Below, one piece after another: positions 1 to 10,426 of a stretch of 64,000 nucleotides of DNA (position 1 is its first letter; every line of letters begins with the position of its first letter). The notes beneath the pieces were generated by a model that was not told where the DNA came from, did not search any database, and saw nothing but the letters and a program-made list of their open reading frames with translations. Position numbers and translations under genes: made by a program. Origin of the DNA: Fulvia fulva (taxonomy: Eukaryota > Ascomycota > Dothideomycetes > Mycosphaerellales > Mycosphaerellaceae). The stretch spans positions 4,030,001-4,094,000 of the forward strand of contig NC_063012.1 of NCBI RefSeq assembly GCF_020509005.1, given 5' to 3'.

Positions 1-1
1 A

Positions 2-700
2 TACGACATCACTGTGAAGCTCTTCTATTTGCCCGGCGCGACCAAGGACACTCGCGCAACACATACACGAGAGGCGCTAGACTTGGTGCTGAAGGAGCTT
101 CACATACCATCCATTGACCTCCTAATTGTCTCCTTCCCTGGCATATACTTTGACGAGGAGGAAGACTGCCCTGACAAGCTCTCCACCCGCGGACCAGTGG
201 AAGCAGAGCCTGAACCGCTGGAAGGACAACTTGAGACTTGGAAGACATTGGAAGCACTGCATGATGAAGGCCTCGTTGGCAGGCTTGGTATTGCGGAGTT
301 TGGAAAGGAGCGTCTGAAGTCGTTGCTGGACAAGGTGCGAATAAAGCCGTCCGTGGACCAAATCAACCTTCGAGACTGTTGTTCCGTGCCGAGGGACCTG
401 ATGAGCCTGGCAAAGAGCAGGAGCGTGGAGCTGCTCGTTCATAATGATTGCTCAAATGTCCTGCCGCGGGGCACCCTCCGCGATCTACTTGGACCTGAAG
501 GTGCCGCTGTGCTTTCTGAGCCGTCCAAGGCTGGCGACAAGCGTAAGAGCTTACATGGGGAGGAGAATACCAATGGCAACCATACAGCTGGTTTGTCGGG
601 TGAGGTCCAGCCGCAATGGGTGGTCAAATATACTGCCGTTGTGAAGAACCGTGGTGTGTTGGAGAACAAAGGATACTTTGCAGTTGCGGACTTGGGTTGA
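2..700 (+). CDS. Glutamate-cysteine ligase modifier subunit (GCLM-like), 5' truncated by window edge
   Basis: This is the C-terminal part of the regulatory subunit of glutamate-cysteine ligase, which adjusts the first step of glutathione synthesis in the cytosol. The frame is open from base 2 with no ATG at the edge, so the gene begins outside the window; the residues before the GTG at 14 (YDIT) continue the same frame. The protein has the aldo-keto reductase-like fold of the family: a VDQINLRDCC segment near residue 115, followed by PRDLMSLAKSRSVELLVHND, matches the region of animal GCLM that reads roughly 'QVNLASCC ... LLTHND'. The family is known to have lost reductase activity. The C-terminal stretch includes a poorly conserved hydrophilic insert (residues about 175-195) and ends at a TGA at 698-700. 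Assignment is from recognised family motifs; the strand neighbour downstream is uncertain. Confidence 0.85.
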   Translation, partial: YDITVKLFYLPGATKDTRATHTREALDLVLKELHIPSIDLLIVSFPGIYFDEEEDCPDKLSTRGPVEAEPEPLEGQLETWKTLEALHDEGLVGRLGIAEFGKERLKSLLDKVRIKPSVDQINLRDCCSVPRDLMSLAKSRSVELLVHNDCSNVLPRGTLRDLLGPEGAAVLSEPSKAGDKRKSLHGEENTNGNHTAGLSGEVQPQWVVKYTAVVKNRGVLENKGYFAVADLG

Positions 701-1045
701 GCTTGTTGGACATCCGCCTCGAATCGTCGCCGCACCGTCCTTGAGCACATTTGGATCTTACGATCATCCTGCTGAATGTCTTCCACAAGTGAGGCTCACG
801 GCCTTGGGAACACCTACGAATGTATCCGGCGCATCCATACGACGAAGCCGCCATGAAGGACTATTCGTGGCCCGCGTTGCTATGCAAACATCGCGCGGCC
901 CCACAACCTTCTCACCAGTGTGTGATTACCCATACAATCCCCATCGCCGGTAACAAGTACACAGCATACTAGACCATATGCGGCACCTGAGATCAAGAGC
1001 AGACGATGTAGATGTGCTACGAAATGAACAATGTGTACAGACGAC

Positions 1046-1638
1046 ATGACCCTCCCAAACGACAGCCCCGATTCATACCCAAGTACACCGGGAGCCCTAC
1101 TGACACTAGCAGTCCGACAATCCCAAATCTAGACCACACCACCAACAAGCCGAAATACAGCGATGCCATCTCTACGCCGACCGAACCGGAAACTTCATAG
1201 TAGAGCCAACAACACCGACTTTAAGTTATGCCTCCTGGCCACTATCAGACCTCTTCTCGTCAGAACTTCCAGACCACCTTCGAATGCTCCAAGGCACAGT
1301 CTCCGGCCACCACGATGGCTTCTCGATCGAATCGTCATTACTTGAACGGCATTTTCCGCATAGTGTGTCAAAGACCGCCTTCACAGGTTTGGGACATGAA
1401 GTCCAGTTTTGGAGTGCGATGTTGCAGTGGTGTGTTATGGTGTTGGTGCGTGGGTGGCCTGATAATGGTGTTAGTGCTTGAGATATAGGAGGAAGGGGAT
1501 TTGAGCTGACCGCAGGCGTGAGAGGTCCCCGCTGTGAATTCACACATGGCTTTTGCGGTGAGAGCTAGAGTTGAAGATGAAATCGAAGGTGATCTCGCGC
1601 AGACGTACACCTTCTGGCTTGGTGTTGAGGGTCGATAG
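1046..1638 (+). CDS. Possible small multi-exon gene of unknown function, exon borders unresolved
   Basis: Three stretches on the plus strand look coding but lie in different frames, so they would need splicing. Stretch A starts at the ATG at 1046 (MTLPNDSPDSYPSTPG...). Stretch B, frame of base 1284, is open from about 1101 to 1481 and reads protein-like, for example YADRTGNFIVEPTTPTLSY and then SDLFSSELPDHLRMLQ. Stretch C, frame of base 1546, reads HMAFAVRARVEDEIEGDL and ends with TAG at 1636-1638. I could not find a fully convincing donor/acceptor pair for A-B; for B-C a GTGCGT donor near 1450 with an acceptor near 1524 is possible. I do not recognise the family. It could equally be a decayed gene. 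The rest of 701-2090 shows no other supported feature. Confidence 0.25.
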
Positions 1639-2090
1639 GAAGAATGAACGGACTGTATGGCCATGGTTGAGAAGTCCTCATATACTCCCCATCACAAGCT
1701 CTCTTCACACCCTTACTTACCCTTGACTGGTTTATTCGGTGTAAAGTGTTTGGTAGTCCAATAAGCTTATCTAACCACGTGCAGATGTCCGCCTCCGAAC
1801 ACATGTGGAGATTTTCGACCTTGAACGCAAGGCCTAGAAGGACATCTCTTCAGCATGGCGGCGCAGGGCGTAAGGAGCCGCATGCACATGCGCGCAGGCG
1901 AGATGCTGCCACTGCAGAGCTAGAGAAGGCATGCACGGCAAAACGCAGGGTACGGATAAAAACGCATCGTGACCAGCCGTTCGGATACGGGGCTTAGAAC
2001 AGCTTACATGTGTCGCCTGCTGTACATACACACTTCTCGTGACATTTCTACACCGGTTCTTTCACCGGAAATCATACACTATTCCAGCCA

Positions 2091-5000
2091 CTACGTCCCC
2101 TCCCACTTTCCGAACCTCTTCCAATCATCGTACACAGAGCGCAGCACTGCCCTCTCACTGTTGTTCATCGCCGCACTGAGGTTCTTGATGCCATCAGCAT
2201 TGTTTACCTCTATCGCTTCGATTACAGCCCAGAGGCCAGGTGATAATGCGTCCCTGACACCTTCGCCCAAGGTTGCGGTCAGAATTTGGCTGCAGTAGTG
2301 GTGGAGGATGTACTGTGCGAACTGGCCGGCGTGAGCTTGTGCTTTGCGCGCTTCGTCTACGAGGTGGGAAGACTTCTTGCTGTGGCGTGCTTGAGGTGGG
2401 TTGCAGAATGTTTCGAGGAGCTTGGAGAGGGAGCGAGCGTGGCGGATCGAGGCTTCATTCGTGCCGACAGTCTTGTGGAAGAGGCTGCTGAGGAGAGTCT
2501 GGAGTAGGGCGATGACGAGGTGGAAGCGGCCTTGGAGACGGGATCTATGGTGCGCGAAGAGGGCACCTAGCACATTGCAGACATTTGCGTAGATTGCGTT
2601 GGTGTTGGAGGATGACTGGAGGAGCTGGACGAGGACCGAGATGGTTCGCTCAACGGCGTATTGGTTGACGGTGGAGGACTTCTCTTTGGCCATTTCCGCT
2701 AGGATCACCAGCGCGGCTCTTTGGACGTGTTCATCATGACTGCTCGATACTGCTTCCACGATGTCGTGGAAAATCGCGGTCATTCTGGGCTTGTCAGCCT
2801 CAACATCCTCAGCGGTGAACGAATGGAGCGCAGCGCGTTGTAGGGCAAGCGAGTGTGCCGAAGTAAGGCTGCGAGCCGCCTTGAACTCCAACAATGCCTC
2901 GATTTTGTTATCATGATCGAAGCTCTTCATCCTTGCCTCGTACTCCACAAGGACCTTGCGATATTCCGCAGCGTCGAGCTTGTGCTGGAGGGCGTTGTGG
3001 GCCAGCACAGTCAGCTGCGCGGGATCATCAGGCAAGTACCTGCATGCGAGACGAAAGCAGGCAGTCGATGTGCAGCTAGCCATCTCCATGGTGCCAGCGT
3101 CCGTTTTCCGGGCATCGAGGACTGCTACAGTGCGGCGAACGACTTCACTAGCTTTCGTGTAAGGCTGTCCGCTCAGATGCCAGATAGACTCAGGTATACT
3201 GGACACAGCTTCAAGCACATTTCTTAGTGGTTCTGCAACAGATGAGCCTGTGACACGGTGCTCGGCTTGTTCAGCTAACGTCAGAATGGTATCTGCGTCG
3301 CTAAGGAGGTTCTTGATATACGATCTCATGTGTTTCGACTCTCGATGCGCCAGGTCACTGGCCACAACTGCAGCATTGTCGCCTTCGAGGACTTTGATAG
3401 CGGTCTTTACGACCGCAATTGCAGCACAGTGCGCTGGCGATGTCTTGTCCGGTCCGGACGATATTCTTTGCGCGTGTTCGATAAGATTTCTGGAGAAGTC
3501 TGCCAGCAGCTCGCGACTACGCTGGCGTTGATGAGTCGAGAGCCAAGCTTTCAATACGCAGTTGACCAACTCCTCGAGAAGAAGAATAGTGGCACTTGCG
3601 TGCGTGAGAAGAATGCCGCTTGCGTCGAAGGACGACAAGATCCCCCAAACCACCAGAGCATCATCGAACAGCTTGGCCTCCAAACAAGGAGGAGATGCCA
3701 GCTCCAGCATCATTGCCAAACGACCAGGGAGCTGATTCGCTTCTGTGTCATCCATTTCGAGGATGACGTTCAATAGCTCGACACGATGGGCCCTGGTGAG
3801 AGAGATGCTACCGACGTCTTGCATTGGTGACAGAAGGATGGCATTCGATTGACCGGCTTGTCGCTCGGCTCGCTCTTTCAGAACTGTAAGCATGTCGTCA
3901 AGGACCTCTCGACCGCCGGTCGATCGACTTGCCGCGATCACAGCCCTGATCTGATCAACATTCGGGCTGTCATAGGCATCTTGAGCCACTTCTGAGAACA
4001 GGCTCTTTCGTCTTGTTGACTTTAGATGTTGAAATATTCTTGGCTGTGCGATGAAAGTATCCACCGCCAATTCGTGCTGATTGCTCAAGGTCTTTATACC
4101 TTCCTCGCATGTTGTCTTACATTGCTTGTGTTCGACATCCTTGAAGAAGCAGCACATGGTTGCAACGAAGTTCTGAGCAGCTTCAACGGTGCGCTTGCTC
4201 CGGTCTGAAGCGGTGTCAGCCATCGTACTCTGCGCCAGTGCGATCCTGAAACTCTTCCGTGCAAGCAGAGCTGCTCCTCTGTCACCAATAGCGCCCTGGT
4301 CCTGCTGCTTCGACGCCCGAAGTGGGTACCACATGGCGACCACACGCGTTAGAAGCCGCCACAGCTGGACCGGAAGCTCTTTGTGCACTTCAAATGCTTC
4401 GAGCTCCACGATCGTGAACAGATTTCCAAGGAGCTCGTCAAGCTCGTCGTGTAGCTTTGCGACTGTGCTGTCAGCTCGTACGCCTCTCAGCAAAGCTTCA
4501 AGTGTGACAAGGGTGGTGTTCAGGGTTGGCATAGATAGTGCAGCAGTCTCATGTAGCAAAGAGACACTATCGTGAATGGATAGCAGGACTTGTGCCTGTG
4601 GAAGGGCTTCTTCTACCAGCTCTGCAAAGGAGTCGTTGATGTTGGTCCATATTGACTTCGGCTGGAAATTTTGTTCTTGCTGCAGTTGTTCGCCCCAGAG
4701 TTCCATAAAGGTGCGCAAGCTCCGGCTTTTGCCATACACCTTCATGATGGGGACCACGATATCGTCACGTATGTCTAAGACGTTATTGTCCTCATGTGAC
4801 GCAGAGCTTGAAGCTGCGGTGATGTGATCGAACAGCGTCTGCGCCAACGCTCGGTCGTTGAATATAGTTGCATCGAGGTTGACGACCCCAGCCGCCACGT
4901 ACCAATCCACAGAGTCAGAAGAGTCATCGGCAGGCAGGACATCTTCCTTGACGATGGCTGACAGGATCTGGTGGGAGATCGTTGTGCTTTGCTGACGCAG

Positions 5001-6053
5001 AGTCTGCAATAAGACTGCGAGGGTCTGGTTCTTTACTGAGCGTTCCTGGTTTGAAAAGCAGCCACGAAGCGCGATCCAGAGTTCCTCGAGCCACGGTCTC
5101 TCATTCATCCGATCTCTTGGTGTTGGCGCGGACTTTGATCGCAGAGCTATGTCGAGTACAAGAGGCACAGAGTGCAGAGCATTCCCGTCAGAAGCACTCC
5201 AGATAGCCATCTTGAGAGAGCCGAGTCTCTCCTTGATCGACTGGGGCTCTTCAGCAGAAGCCTTGATGCGCGGCTTCCTCGCTTGCTGTTGGCGATGCTT
5301 GAAGAAAGCTGCTCTCGCAGGAAGTATGGTGTGCTTCGCGATGTGTCGCTCCAGTGAATCTGCTCGCTCGCGAGAGATACGGGCATGCGCACCGCTTCTT
5401 TTGCGCTTTTGTGATCCCAGCGCATCAGAATCCCGCAATCTTGATACGATGACCAGAGCATCGACCAAGCAGCTATTGTTGAACAACTCGTCGTCCTGAG
5501 CACTGGGCTTTCTTGATGTCCATAGCTGCAATATCGCGTCCGTATAGAGATACAAAGCATCACTTTCAGCACCAAACTGAGTGTCTTGGGTTAGCAAGTG
5601 CACATTGTGGAGCCATTTGCCGCAGATGGTCGCTGCTATAGTACTGGCAATGCTGAGGAAAGATTTGATCGCGGCGCCATGCACGGATTGACCAAGCTCG
5701 AACAGCAGATGGACAAAGCCGCCAATGGCTATCAAGGCGCGGGCCGTCAAGTCTGCTGCTGAGAAGGTGGTGTGTACAATGTCGAAGAGGCCATTCGAGC
5801 CAAGAAGTACCGCAATCTTGTGGGGTGAAAGGAGTCGACAGCAGAACGACAGCAGATCCCACGGGCCGTCTTTCTCGCGCAATCCGGCTTGTGATTTGAG
5901 CTTTCCCAGTACCCATTTCGTTATCATCTCCGCGCGCGCAGCATGGTTGCACAATGACTTGGCTTCTGTGAGTTGTGCATCGCGGTCCGGCAGAGCGTCC
6001 AAGGCCTTGAGTCGTTGCAGCGAGGGGCGCTCGGGGCTCACTGGAGCTCCCAT
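2091..6053 (-). CDS. Urb2/Npa2 family nucleolar ribosome-biogenesis protein
   Basis: A single uninterrupted reading frame encodes about 1320 residues, the usual size for fungal Urb2. In yeast Urb2 (Npa2) is a nucleolar component of early 60S pre-ribosomes, acting with Npa1/Urb1, Dbp6, Nop8 and Rsa3 in 27S pre-rRNA maturation. The body is helical and HEAT-like with many leucine-rich stretches. The C-terminal domain is diagnostic: NAIYANVCNVLGALFAHHR near residue 1175 and a final SVYDDWKRFGKWEGT. The frame extends upstream to an ATG at 6101, but I prefer the ATG at 6053 because the extra 16 residues are a Leu/Gln-rich run, the ATG at 6053 is followed by G, and it leaves room for a promoter shared with the divergent MIC10 gene 320 bp away. 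Confidence 0.85.
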   Translation of the reverse strand: MGAPVSPERPSLQRLKALDALPDRDAQLTEAKSLCNHAARAEMITKWVLGKLKSQAGLREKDGPWDLLSFCCRLLSPHKIAVLLGSNGLFDIVHTTFSAADLTARALIAIGGFVHLLFELGQSVHGAAIKSFLSIASTIAATICGKWLHNVHLLTQDTQFGAESDALYLYTDAILQLWTSRKPSAQDDELFNNSCLVDALVIVSRLRDSDALGSQKRKRSGAHARISRERADSLERHIAKHTILPARAAFFKHRQQQARKPRIKASAEEPQSIKERLGSLKMAIWSASDGNALHSVPLVLDIALRSKSAPTPRDRMNERPWLEELWIALRGCFSNQERSVKNQTLAVLLQTLRQQSTTISHQILSAIVKEDVLPADDSSDSVDWYVAAGVVNLDATIFNDRALAQTLFDHITAASSSASHEDNNVLDIRDDIVVPIMKVYGKSRSLRTFMELWGEQLQQEQNFQPKSIWTNINDSFAELVEEALPQAQVLLSIHDSVSLLHETAALSMPTLNTTLVTLEALLRGVRADSTVAKLHDELDELLGNLFTIVELEAFEVHKELPVQLWRLLTRVVAMWYPLRASKQQDQGAIGDRGAALLARKSFRIALAQSTMADTASDRSKRTVEAAQNFVATMCCFFKDVEHKQCKTTCEEGIKTLSNQHELAVDTFIAQPRIFQHLKSTRRKSLFSEVAQDAYDSPNVDQIRAVIAASRSTGGREVLDDMLTVLKERAERQAGQSNAILLSPMQDVGSISLTRAHRVELLNVILEMDDTEANQLPGRLAMMLELASPPCLEAKLFDDALVVWGILSSFDASGILLTHASATILLLEELVNCVLKAWLSTHQRQRSRELLADFSRNLIEHAQRISSGPDKTSPAHCAAIAVVKTAIKVLEGDNAAVVASDLAHRESKHMRSYIKNLLSDADTILTLAEQAEHRVTGSSVAEPLRNVLEAVSSIPESIWHLSGQPYTKASEVVRRTVAVLDARKTDAGTMEMASCTSTACFRLACRYLPDDPAQLTVLAHNALQHKLDAAEYRKVLVEYEARMKSFDHDNKIEALLEFKAARSLTSAHSLALQRAALHSFTAEDVEADKPRMTAIFHDIVEAVSSSHDEHVQRAALVILAEMAKEKSSTVNQYAVERTISVLVQLLQSSSNTNAIYANVCNVLGALFAHHRSRLQGRFHLVIALLQTLLSSLFHKTVGTNEASIRHARSLSKLLETFCNPPQARHSKKSSHLVDEARKAQAHAGQFAQYILHHYCSQILTATLGEGVRDALSPGLWAVIEAIEVNNADGIKNLSAAMNNSERAVLRSVYDDWKRFGKWEGT

Positions 6054-6373
6054 GGGCAGACACTGCAGCTGCGGCAACTGCAACTGCAACAACAGATGCA
6101 AATGCGCCAGGAAGTGGCGATGTTGTTTGGGGGTGCTTGCTGTCCAACGGGAAGTTTTGGATAGAACTAGATCTACACGCTCGGTCTCGGTCTCGGCACC
6201 TGCCGACGCAAGCCGTGATGCGGCGAGTCGGCGACAGCATTGAGAGCTTCAAGCCTCCAGTGAGCGAGGGAGCTGTTGGACCACCACCGTGTCGTCCACC
6301 GCACCCCCCATCTACATAGACGACACTACCGACACTTCGCGTCAATCTCGACACACACATACACACACACACC
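6054..6373. promoter_or_regulatory. Bidirectional promoter region between URB2-like and MIC10 genes
   Basis: This 320-bp gap separates two divergent starts. It contains a short CA-rich microsatellite (about 6352-6372) immediately before the MIC10 ATG. No TATA box or named factor site could be assigned with confidence. Confidence 0.4.
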
Positions 6374-6814
6374 ATGGCCGACTCCACCAAGTCCGTGACG
6401 CCCGCCGTGCCCACACCAAACAGACCCGGCAGACCCATGAGCGAAGCGCTTTTGAACGAGAAGGTGAGATGATATATCTATACATCGAGACAGCCATTCA
6501 GCCATACATCTTGCATTCGTGCATACATGATACTGACTGTCGTGTCAGTGGGACCACTGCCTCAGCACACTCCTCGTCCGAAGCACACTCGGTGCATCCT
6601 TGGGCGTCATCTTCTCCGTCCTCGTCTTCAAGCGAAGAGCATGGCCCGTCTGGGCAGGACTCGGCTTTGGTGCCGGAAGAGCGTGGGAAGAATGTGACAG
6701 CGTATGTACACGACCAAAAGAGGGGGCTAATGCCTGGGTGACTAATACACCTGATAGAGCTTCAAGCGCGCAACCGCGCCTTCCAGAGACGGTCTCCGCG
6801 TCCTTCGACCATGA
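6374..6814 (+). CDS. MIC10: MICOS complex subunit Mic10
   Basis: Three exons, 6374-6463, 6549-6701 and 6758-6814, give a 99-residue protein. Mic10 is a small inner-membrane protein that oligomerises to bend membrane at crista junctions as part of MICOS. The N-terminus is short and polar, followed by SEALLNEKWDHCLSTLLVRS, a first hydrophobic segment (LGASLGVIFSVLVF), a positive loop (KRRAWP) and a second glycine-rich segment (VWAGLGFGAGRAWEECD). The GxGxGxG spacing in both segments is the family's oligomerisation motif. All introns are phase 0; intron 1 opens GTGAGA, and intron 2 opens GTATGT, has a clear GACTAATAC branch site at 6741 and ends TAG. It is too fragmented to appear as one open frame. 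Confidence 0.92.
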
Positions 6815-7129
6815 ACTACGACATCGATCGGAAACGAATGGGTCCCCAGCGACCACAGGGGAATGTACTTTGAATGGCGTCGCATCGTGCTCCGAAGCAT
6901 TCTATATACCAAGCAAGCAAGGATGCGATGTGGTGAAGAGCGATCGCAAAGGTATGCACGCTATAGACCTTGGTTTATGCCAAAAATGCTTTTTCCATAG
7001 GACACAGAGTCCGCGTACTACGATTTGCCGCCGTCCACCATCATCTCCCACAGACTCATCGAATAGCTTCATCCACACCAGTACAGCCAATGCGACAATC
7101 ACAGCACTCCCAGGAACGACTATCGTACA

Positions 7130-8503
7130 CTACTTCTTGCCTTTCTTCTGGGACTTGTTCGCGACATAATCTCCCGGAGAACCTGCCTCCTTCTGCTTCT
7201 TCCCAACCATCCGCTGCTTGGCCAGCTTCCCCTTCTTCGGCTTTGGGACAGCGTTCAGCCTGGAGGGCTCATCTCCGACGATCTCATCTTCTGAGTCGAC
7301 ACGTACATTCGATTTCTTCCTCGGCCTGTCACCGCTTGGCTTGACAGCAGCTTTCCTTGGGGCGGTCGCATCGAGCTCGTCGTCCTCTGCTGCAAGGTCA
7401 TCTTCGTTGCCTAGTTCAGGAGCAGCGACTTTCCTCCGGCGGACCTTGCGTTGAGGATCCTTCTGCGGGAATACCTGATTGTCATTCTGATCAGCACCAG
7501 TGTCTGATCGCTCTTCGCCTTCCGGTCCACTAACTCCCTGCAAAAGTCTCCTCTTGACACCAGTGTCCATTCCTGTAGCAGAACTGATGCGTTGCTTAGC
7601 TGAATTCTGCTTACCCGCAATCTCAATCACGTTTCCCAGCCTATCACCAAGCTCGCTATCGGAGGGTTTCTCACCAGGTATGCTGGATCGCTGTCTGGGT
7701 TTTGGGGTGCCAATTGCAGGGCCTTTTTCAAACAGCAGGCCGCCCATGTGGTCCCCGTCATTCTTCGACCTCACCTCCGGACGACGACTGGCTGCAGTGT
7801 AACTTGGCTTAGTGTTCGGATCAGCTCGTCTTGGGCGATTCGATAAATCAGGGAGCGGAGTCTGCAGGACATCTTGCTGAACTTCTGGCTGGAGGCCTTG
7901 CTGAGGCTCTTGCAGGATGTCTTGTTGGACTTCCTGCTGGGCTTCATCGGGGTTCTCTTCGGCCCTTGTTGATTCCTCATAGGCCTTTTCATCGGCATCC
8001 ATGCCGTCTAAGTCGGACAGTGCTTCACTGGAACCATCCGGATCATCCTGCGGAGCTGCCTGTCCCTGCTCCTCCTCGGGTTGATCAATGGGGGCTTTCT
8101 CATCCATCTTCTGGTTCCGGTCCTCGAGGCGGGAGCTTGCCCTGGAGACTTTAGACTTCTTTCGGCTAGTCGCTGCTTCCACTACAGCGGTCGATGCTTT
8201 ACGCTTGGGACTTCCAGCTGGAGTGTCAATCTCTTCAGCCTCGTTGTCGCCAGCTCCTTCAGGAGCCACCTTCTCTGGAGCGCTGAATGGTCCGATTGTG
8301 TTCCTCTCAAGCGATAGCACCTGCTCAGTGGTGTTGTTCTGGTACTGGCGTAAGACCCATTGTCCGCTTAGTACGAGCGAGCCTGCGACGGAAATTGTTG
8401 CCGCACCGTACATGGGACCGTCGTTGATGAAGACATCATCACCAATCCGAACTGAGGCATTGACCGGCGAGTCAATTGACCGGATGTGCGAAATTCCGGC
8501 CAT
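7130..8503 (-). CDS. Unknown basic, disordered protein with an N-terminal module shared with the gene at 21.0-22.0 kb
   Basis: One uninterrupted frame; the ATG at 8503 (MAGISHIRS...) gives 457 residues and an in-frame ATG at 8563 would add 20. Residues about 28-76 form the only ordered-looking part, DGPMYGAATISVAGSLVLSG and then QWVLRQYQ, ending with SAP. The rest is low-complexity, rich in acidic, Gln and Lys/Arg stretches (PKRKAS, RKKSKVS, KPKKGKLAKQ), ending KSQKKGKK, which suggests a nuclear protein. Gln-rich repeats (QQEVQQD, EPQQGLQPEVQQD) lie near the middle. I do not recognise a known family. The N-terminal module aligns with residues 4-57 of the plus-strand gene near 21.0 kb, which also has a charged disordered tail. 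Neighbours are MIC10 (convergent) and the small ORF at 9.1-9.4 kb. Confidence 0.7.
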   Translation of the reverse strand: MAGISHIRSIDSPVNASVRIGDDVFINDGPMYGAATISVAGSLVLSGQWVLRQYQNNTTEQVLSLERNTIGPFSAPEKVAPEGAGDNEAEEIDTPAGSPKRKASTAVVEAATSRKKSKVSRASSRLEDRNQKMDEKAPIDQPEEEQGQAAPQDDPDGSSEALSDLDGMDADEKAYEESTRAEENPDEAQQEVQQDILQEPQQGLQPEVQQDVLQTPLPDLSNRPRRADPNTKPSYTAASRRPEVRSKNDGDHMGGLLFEKGPAIGTPKPRQRSSIPGEKPSDSELGDRLGNVIEIAGKQNSAKQRISSATGMDTGVKRRLLQGVSGPEGEERSDTGADQNDNQVFPQKDPQRKVRRRKVAAPELGNEDDLAAEDDELDATAPRKAAVKPSGDRPRKKSNVRVDSEDEIVGDEPSRLNAVPKPKKGKLAKQRMVGKKQKEAGSPGDYVANKSQKKGKK

Positions 8504-8563
8504 TCGATTAGGAGGATTTTCGCTACTGTGACGGAGGACCAGACACGGCACGCAGGCGGGCAT

Positions 8564-9071
8564 TTAAGAACAGAGTCAAAGACTACTCAATGGAGACAGC
8601 ATCTCTCTGCTTTGTTCAAGACTGATTGCTACAGAACAGAGTCAATGACTACCATGCACCCAATAGCGTGGTTGGCACACCAAAGGGCGGCCTCCAGCCA
8701 CTGATAGGTTTCTACTGAGACAGTCAGGCTGATGGTGGCAAACACTAGTCACAGACCACTGGTGTCTTTGATGACTCCAGATCGTCTTTGTAGGTAAATT
8801 CTTCTCTCACAGTGTCTGGTTTGTTGAGAGATGCTGGCCATTGCGAATGGTCATTCCAGATTTCAGTCTATTGTGCAGCTTTGCTTGGAGATCGACCTAT
8901 GTTCATGAACGAGTATTGATGCTAGATGCGACGACCCGCCTTCGCGGGAACTGAGGCTCATGGGACTGACAATCGCCTGCCGATGAGAAACCTGAGGACC
9001 GCAGACGTCAATGATAGGTATAGTATACACTGGTGTCATCAAATTACGGCTGGTTGTCCTGTCAAGTCAAC
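8564..9071. other. Intergenic stretch, no gene seen
   Basis: Contains upstream sequence of the gene at 7130-8503 and the 3' flank of the small ORF at 9072-9416. Short open frames here have no protein-like features. Two near-copies of 'ACAGAGTCAA(A/T)GACTAC' occur at about 8570 and 8636. Confidence 0.4.
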
Positions 9072-9416
9072 TCAACAACCGTCACAGCCAGGCTTAACGT
9101 TTCCTTGTCTCCTTCTATGATCATCATGATGTCTCCTTGGGGACCGCTCTGGTTGAGCGCGACGATGATCTCCTAAGCTACGGCGATCGTCCGTAGTCCT
9201 TGTATCACGGGAGCTTCTCGTGTCATGAGAGCTGCGACGATCATCATGGCTGCGTCTGGTTCTGTCTGAGCGGTCGGAGTACCTTCTCTTCTTTTTGGGG
9301 ACAGTCTTCTCAGCTGGCTTGAGGAGCTTATCTCCGATACCGAAGGGATTGGCGTCGAAGAGTTTGTTGACGCCCTTCATGCAAATGTCCACGATCTTGG
9401 GATCGGGCATCTTCAT
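9072..9416 (-). CDS. Small Arg/Ser-rich protein, unknown function
   Basis: A 114-codon frame. Its first 40 residues look structured (PDPKIVDICMKGVNKLFD, then NPFGIGDKLLKPAEK), and the remainder is an Arg/Asp/Ser/His-rich tail with PKKKRR and many DRR/RSS/DTR units like those in RNA-binding accessory proteins. I do not recognise the family. It has two possible starts, ATG at 9416 and at 9410. It could be a complete small gene or one exon of a larger one; no neighbouring exon was identified. The coherent N-terminus and strong residue bias make it more credible than the random open frames in this GC-rich DNA. Confidence 0.4.
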   Translation of the reverse strand: MKMPDPKIVDICMKGVNKLFDANPFGIGDKLLKPAEKTVPKKKRRYSDRSDRTRRSHDDRRSSHDTRSSRDTRTTDDRRSLGDHRRAQPERSPRRHHDDHRRRQGNVKPGCDGC

Positions 9417-10426
9417 TCATTCAAAAAGTAGGTGTTGTATGTTAAGCCCCTGCCTCAAGCTTCAAGCGGTTATGGTGGTGCGAATGTAGTCTCTTTTGTA
9501 GTCCTATCCCTCAAAATGTCAGCCGCCCCCATCCGGGAGCTAGGCTGTGTAGTCTCATCATCTCCACACACATAGGCAGGTGCATGTGTATGGGCCAAGC
9601 TTTGTGTAGTATTCCAGACAGCTAATGCCTGCCCTTATCAAATGGAAAGAGTTGAGCAACGTCCCGCGCTTTGCACCCCAACGTCACATTACTGAGCTAT
9701 AAGGCATCGACTACCGGCATGCAGTCGACGCTAAGTGTTAGTGAAGTCCTGCTGTCAGTGTTAGCGTCGTAACTTTAACGGTATACCATTTCAACTAAAC
9801 CGTGAGAGTGGTCGTGTCTTCCATCTGAAACGTGGATGGACGTCATGTCGCCGTTATCCGAAAACCTTCGCTGATGGCACGCGTGGTGGATGATAATCTT
9901 CTCGACATGAGGACTAGCTTCACGTCACACGTGCTCCTGAAGGTAGTGACAATGGTGTGTGAAGAACAGCTATCATCCTGTTCTGGTGACGATGTAGTCC
10001 ACCTGGTCAGCGGACCCGTGGTTCAGTGTGTCGTGCATATTCCCTTGACCGTTCACGAGCCTGGACTCTCTGCGTCTGTTGGTGCCAGCGTTTGGAGCGT
10101 GGAGTATGGCCCTGCTTTGAGGTCACATTGTCGGCTCAATGGCCAACTCTCAAGCATGTCGGTATGCTGTAGCGTACCGACTGCCTGGTTATCGTTCATG
10201 TTGCAGTCGCCGTTGAATATCTAGGCCATGGACACGCCGCGCTGCGTGGGTTGATACTAGTCGCCATAGACGACGTCCAAGTGAGCCACCAGAGATGCAG
10301 AATAGGACATCGTGCCGAGCCTGGGGGCTGAGAAGTGCTATACGTGCTTTGTTGATTCTGCTTTTGGAGCATGGATGCTATCTACAATGCTATCGCGTGC
10401 TTTTGTATGCCGTGGACACGTAATGC
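9417..10426. other. 1-kb intergenic region, no gene supported
   Basis: Lies upstream of the Arg/Ser-rich ORF and downstream of the ABP1-like gene. The longest open frame (9832-10224, plus) lacks any recognisable motif and is treated as chance. Confidence 0.45.

Noticed and set aside
5566..6438. 290-codon minus-strand open frame overlapping URB2-like and MIC10 genes
   Set aside because: It overlaps the real URB2 frame and its promoter, and its translation has no motif; GC-rich DNA keeps the frame open.
9832..10224. 130-codon plus-strand open frame
   Set aside because: No domain, biased or repetitive features, or conserved-looking segments; probably chance.
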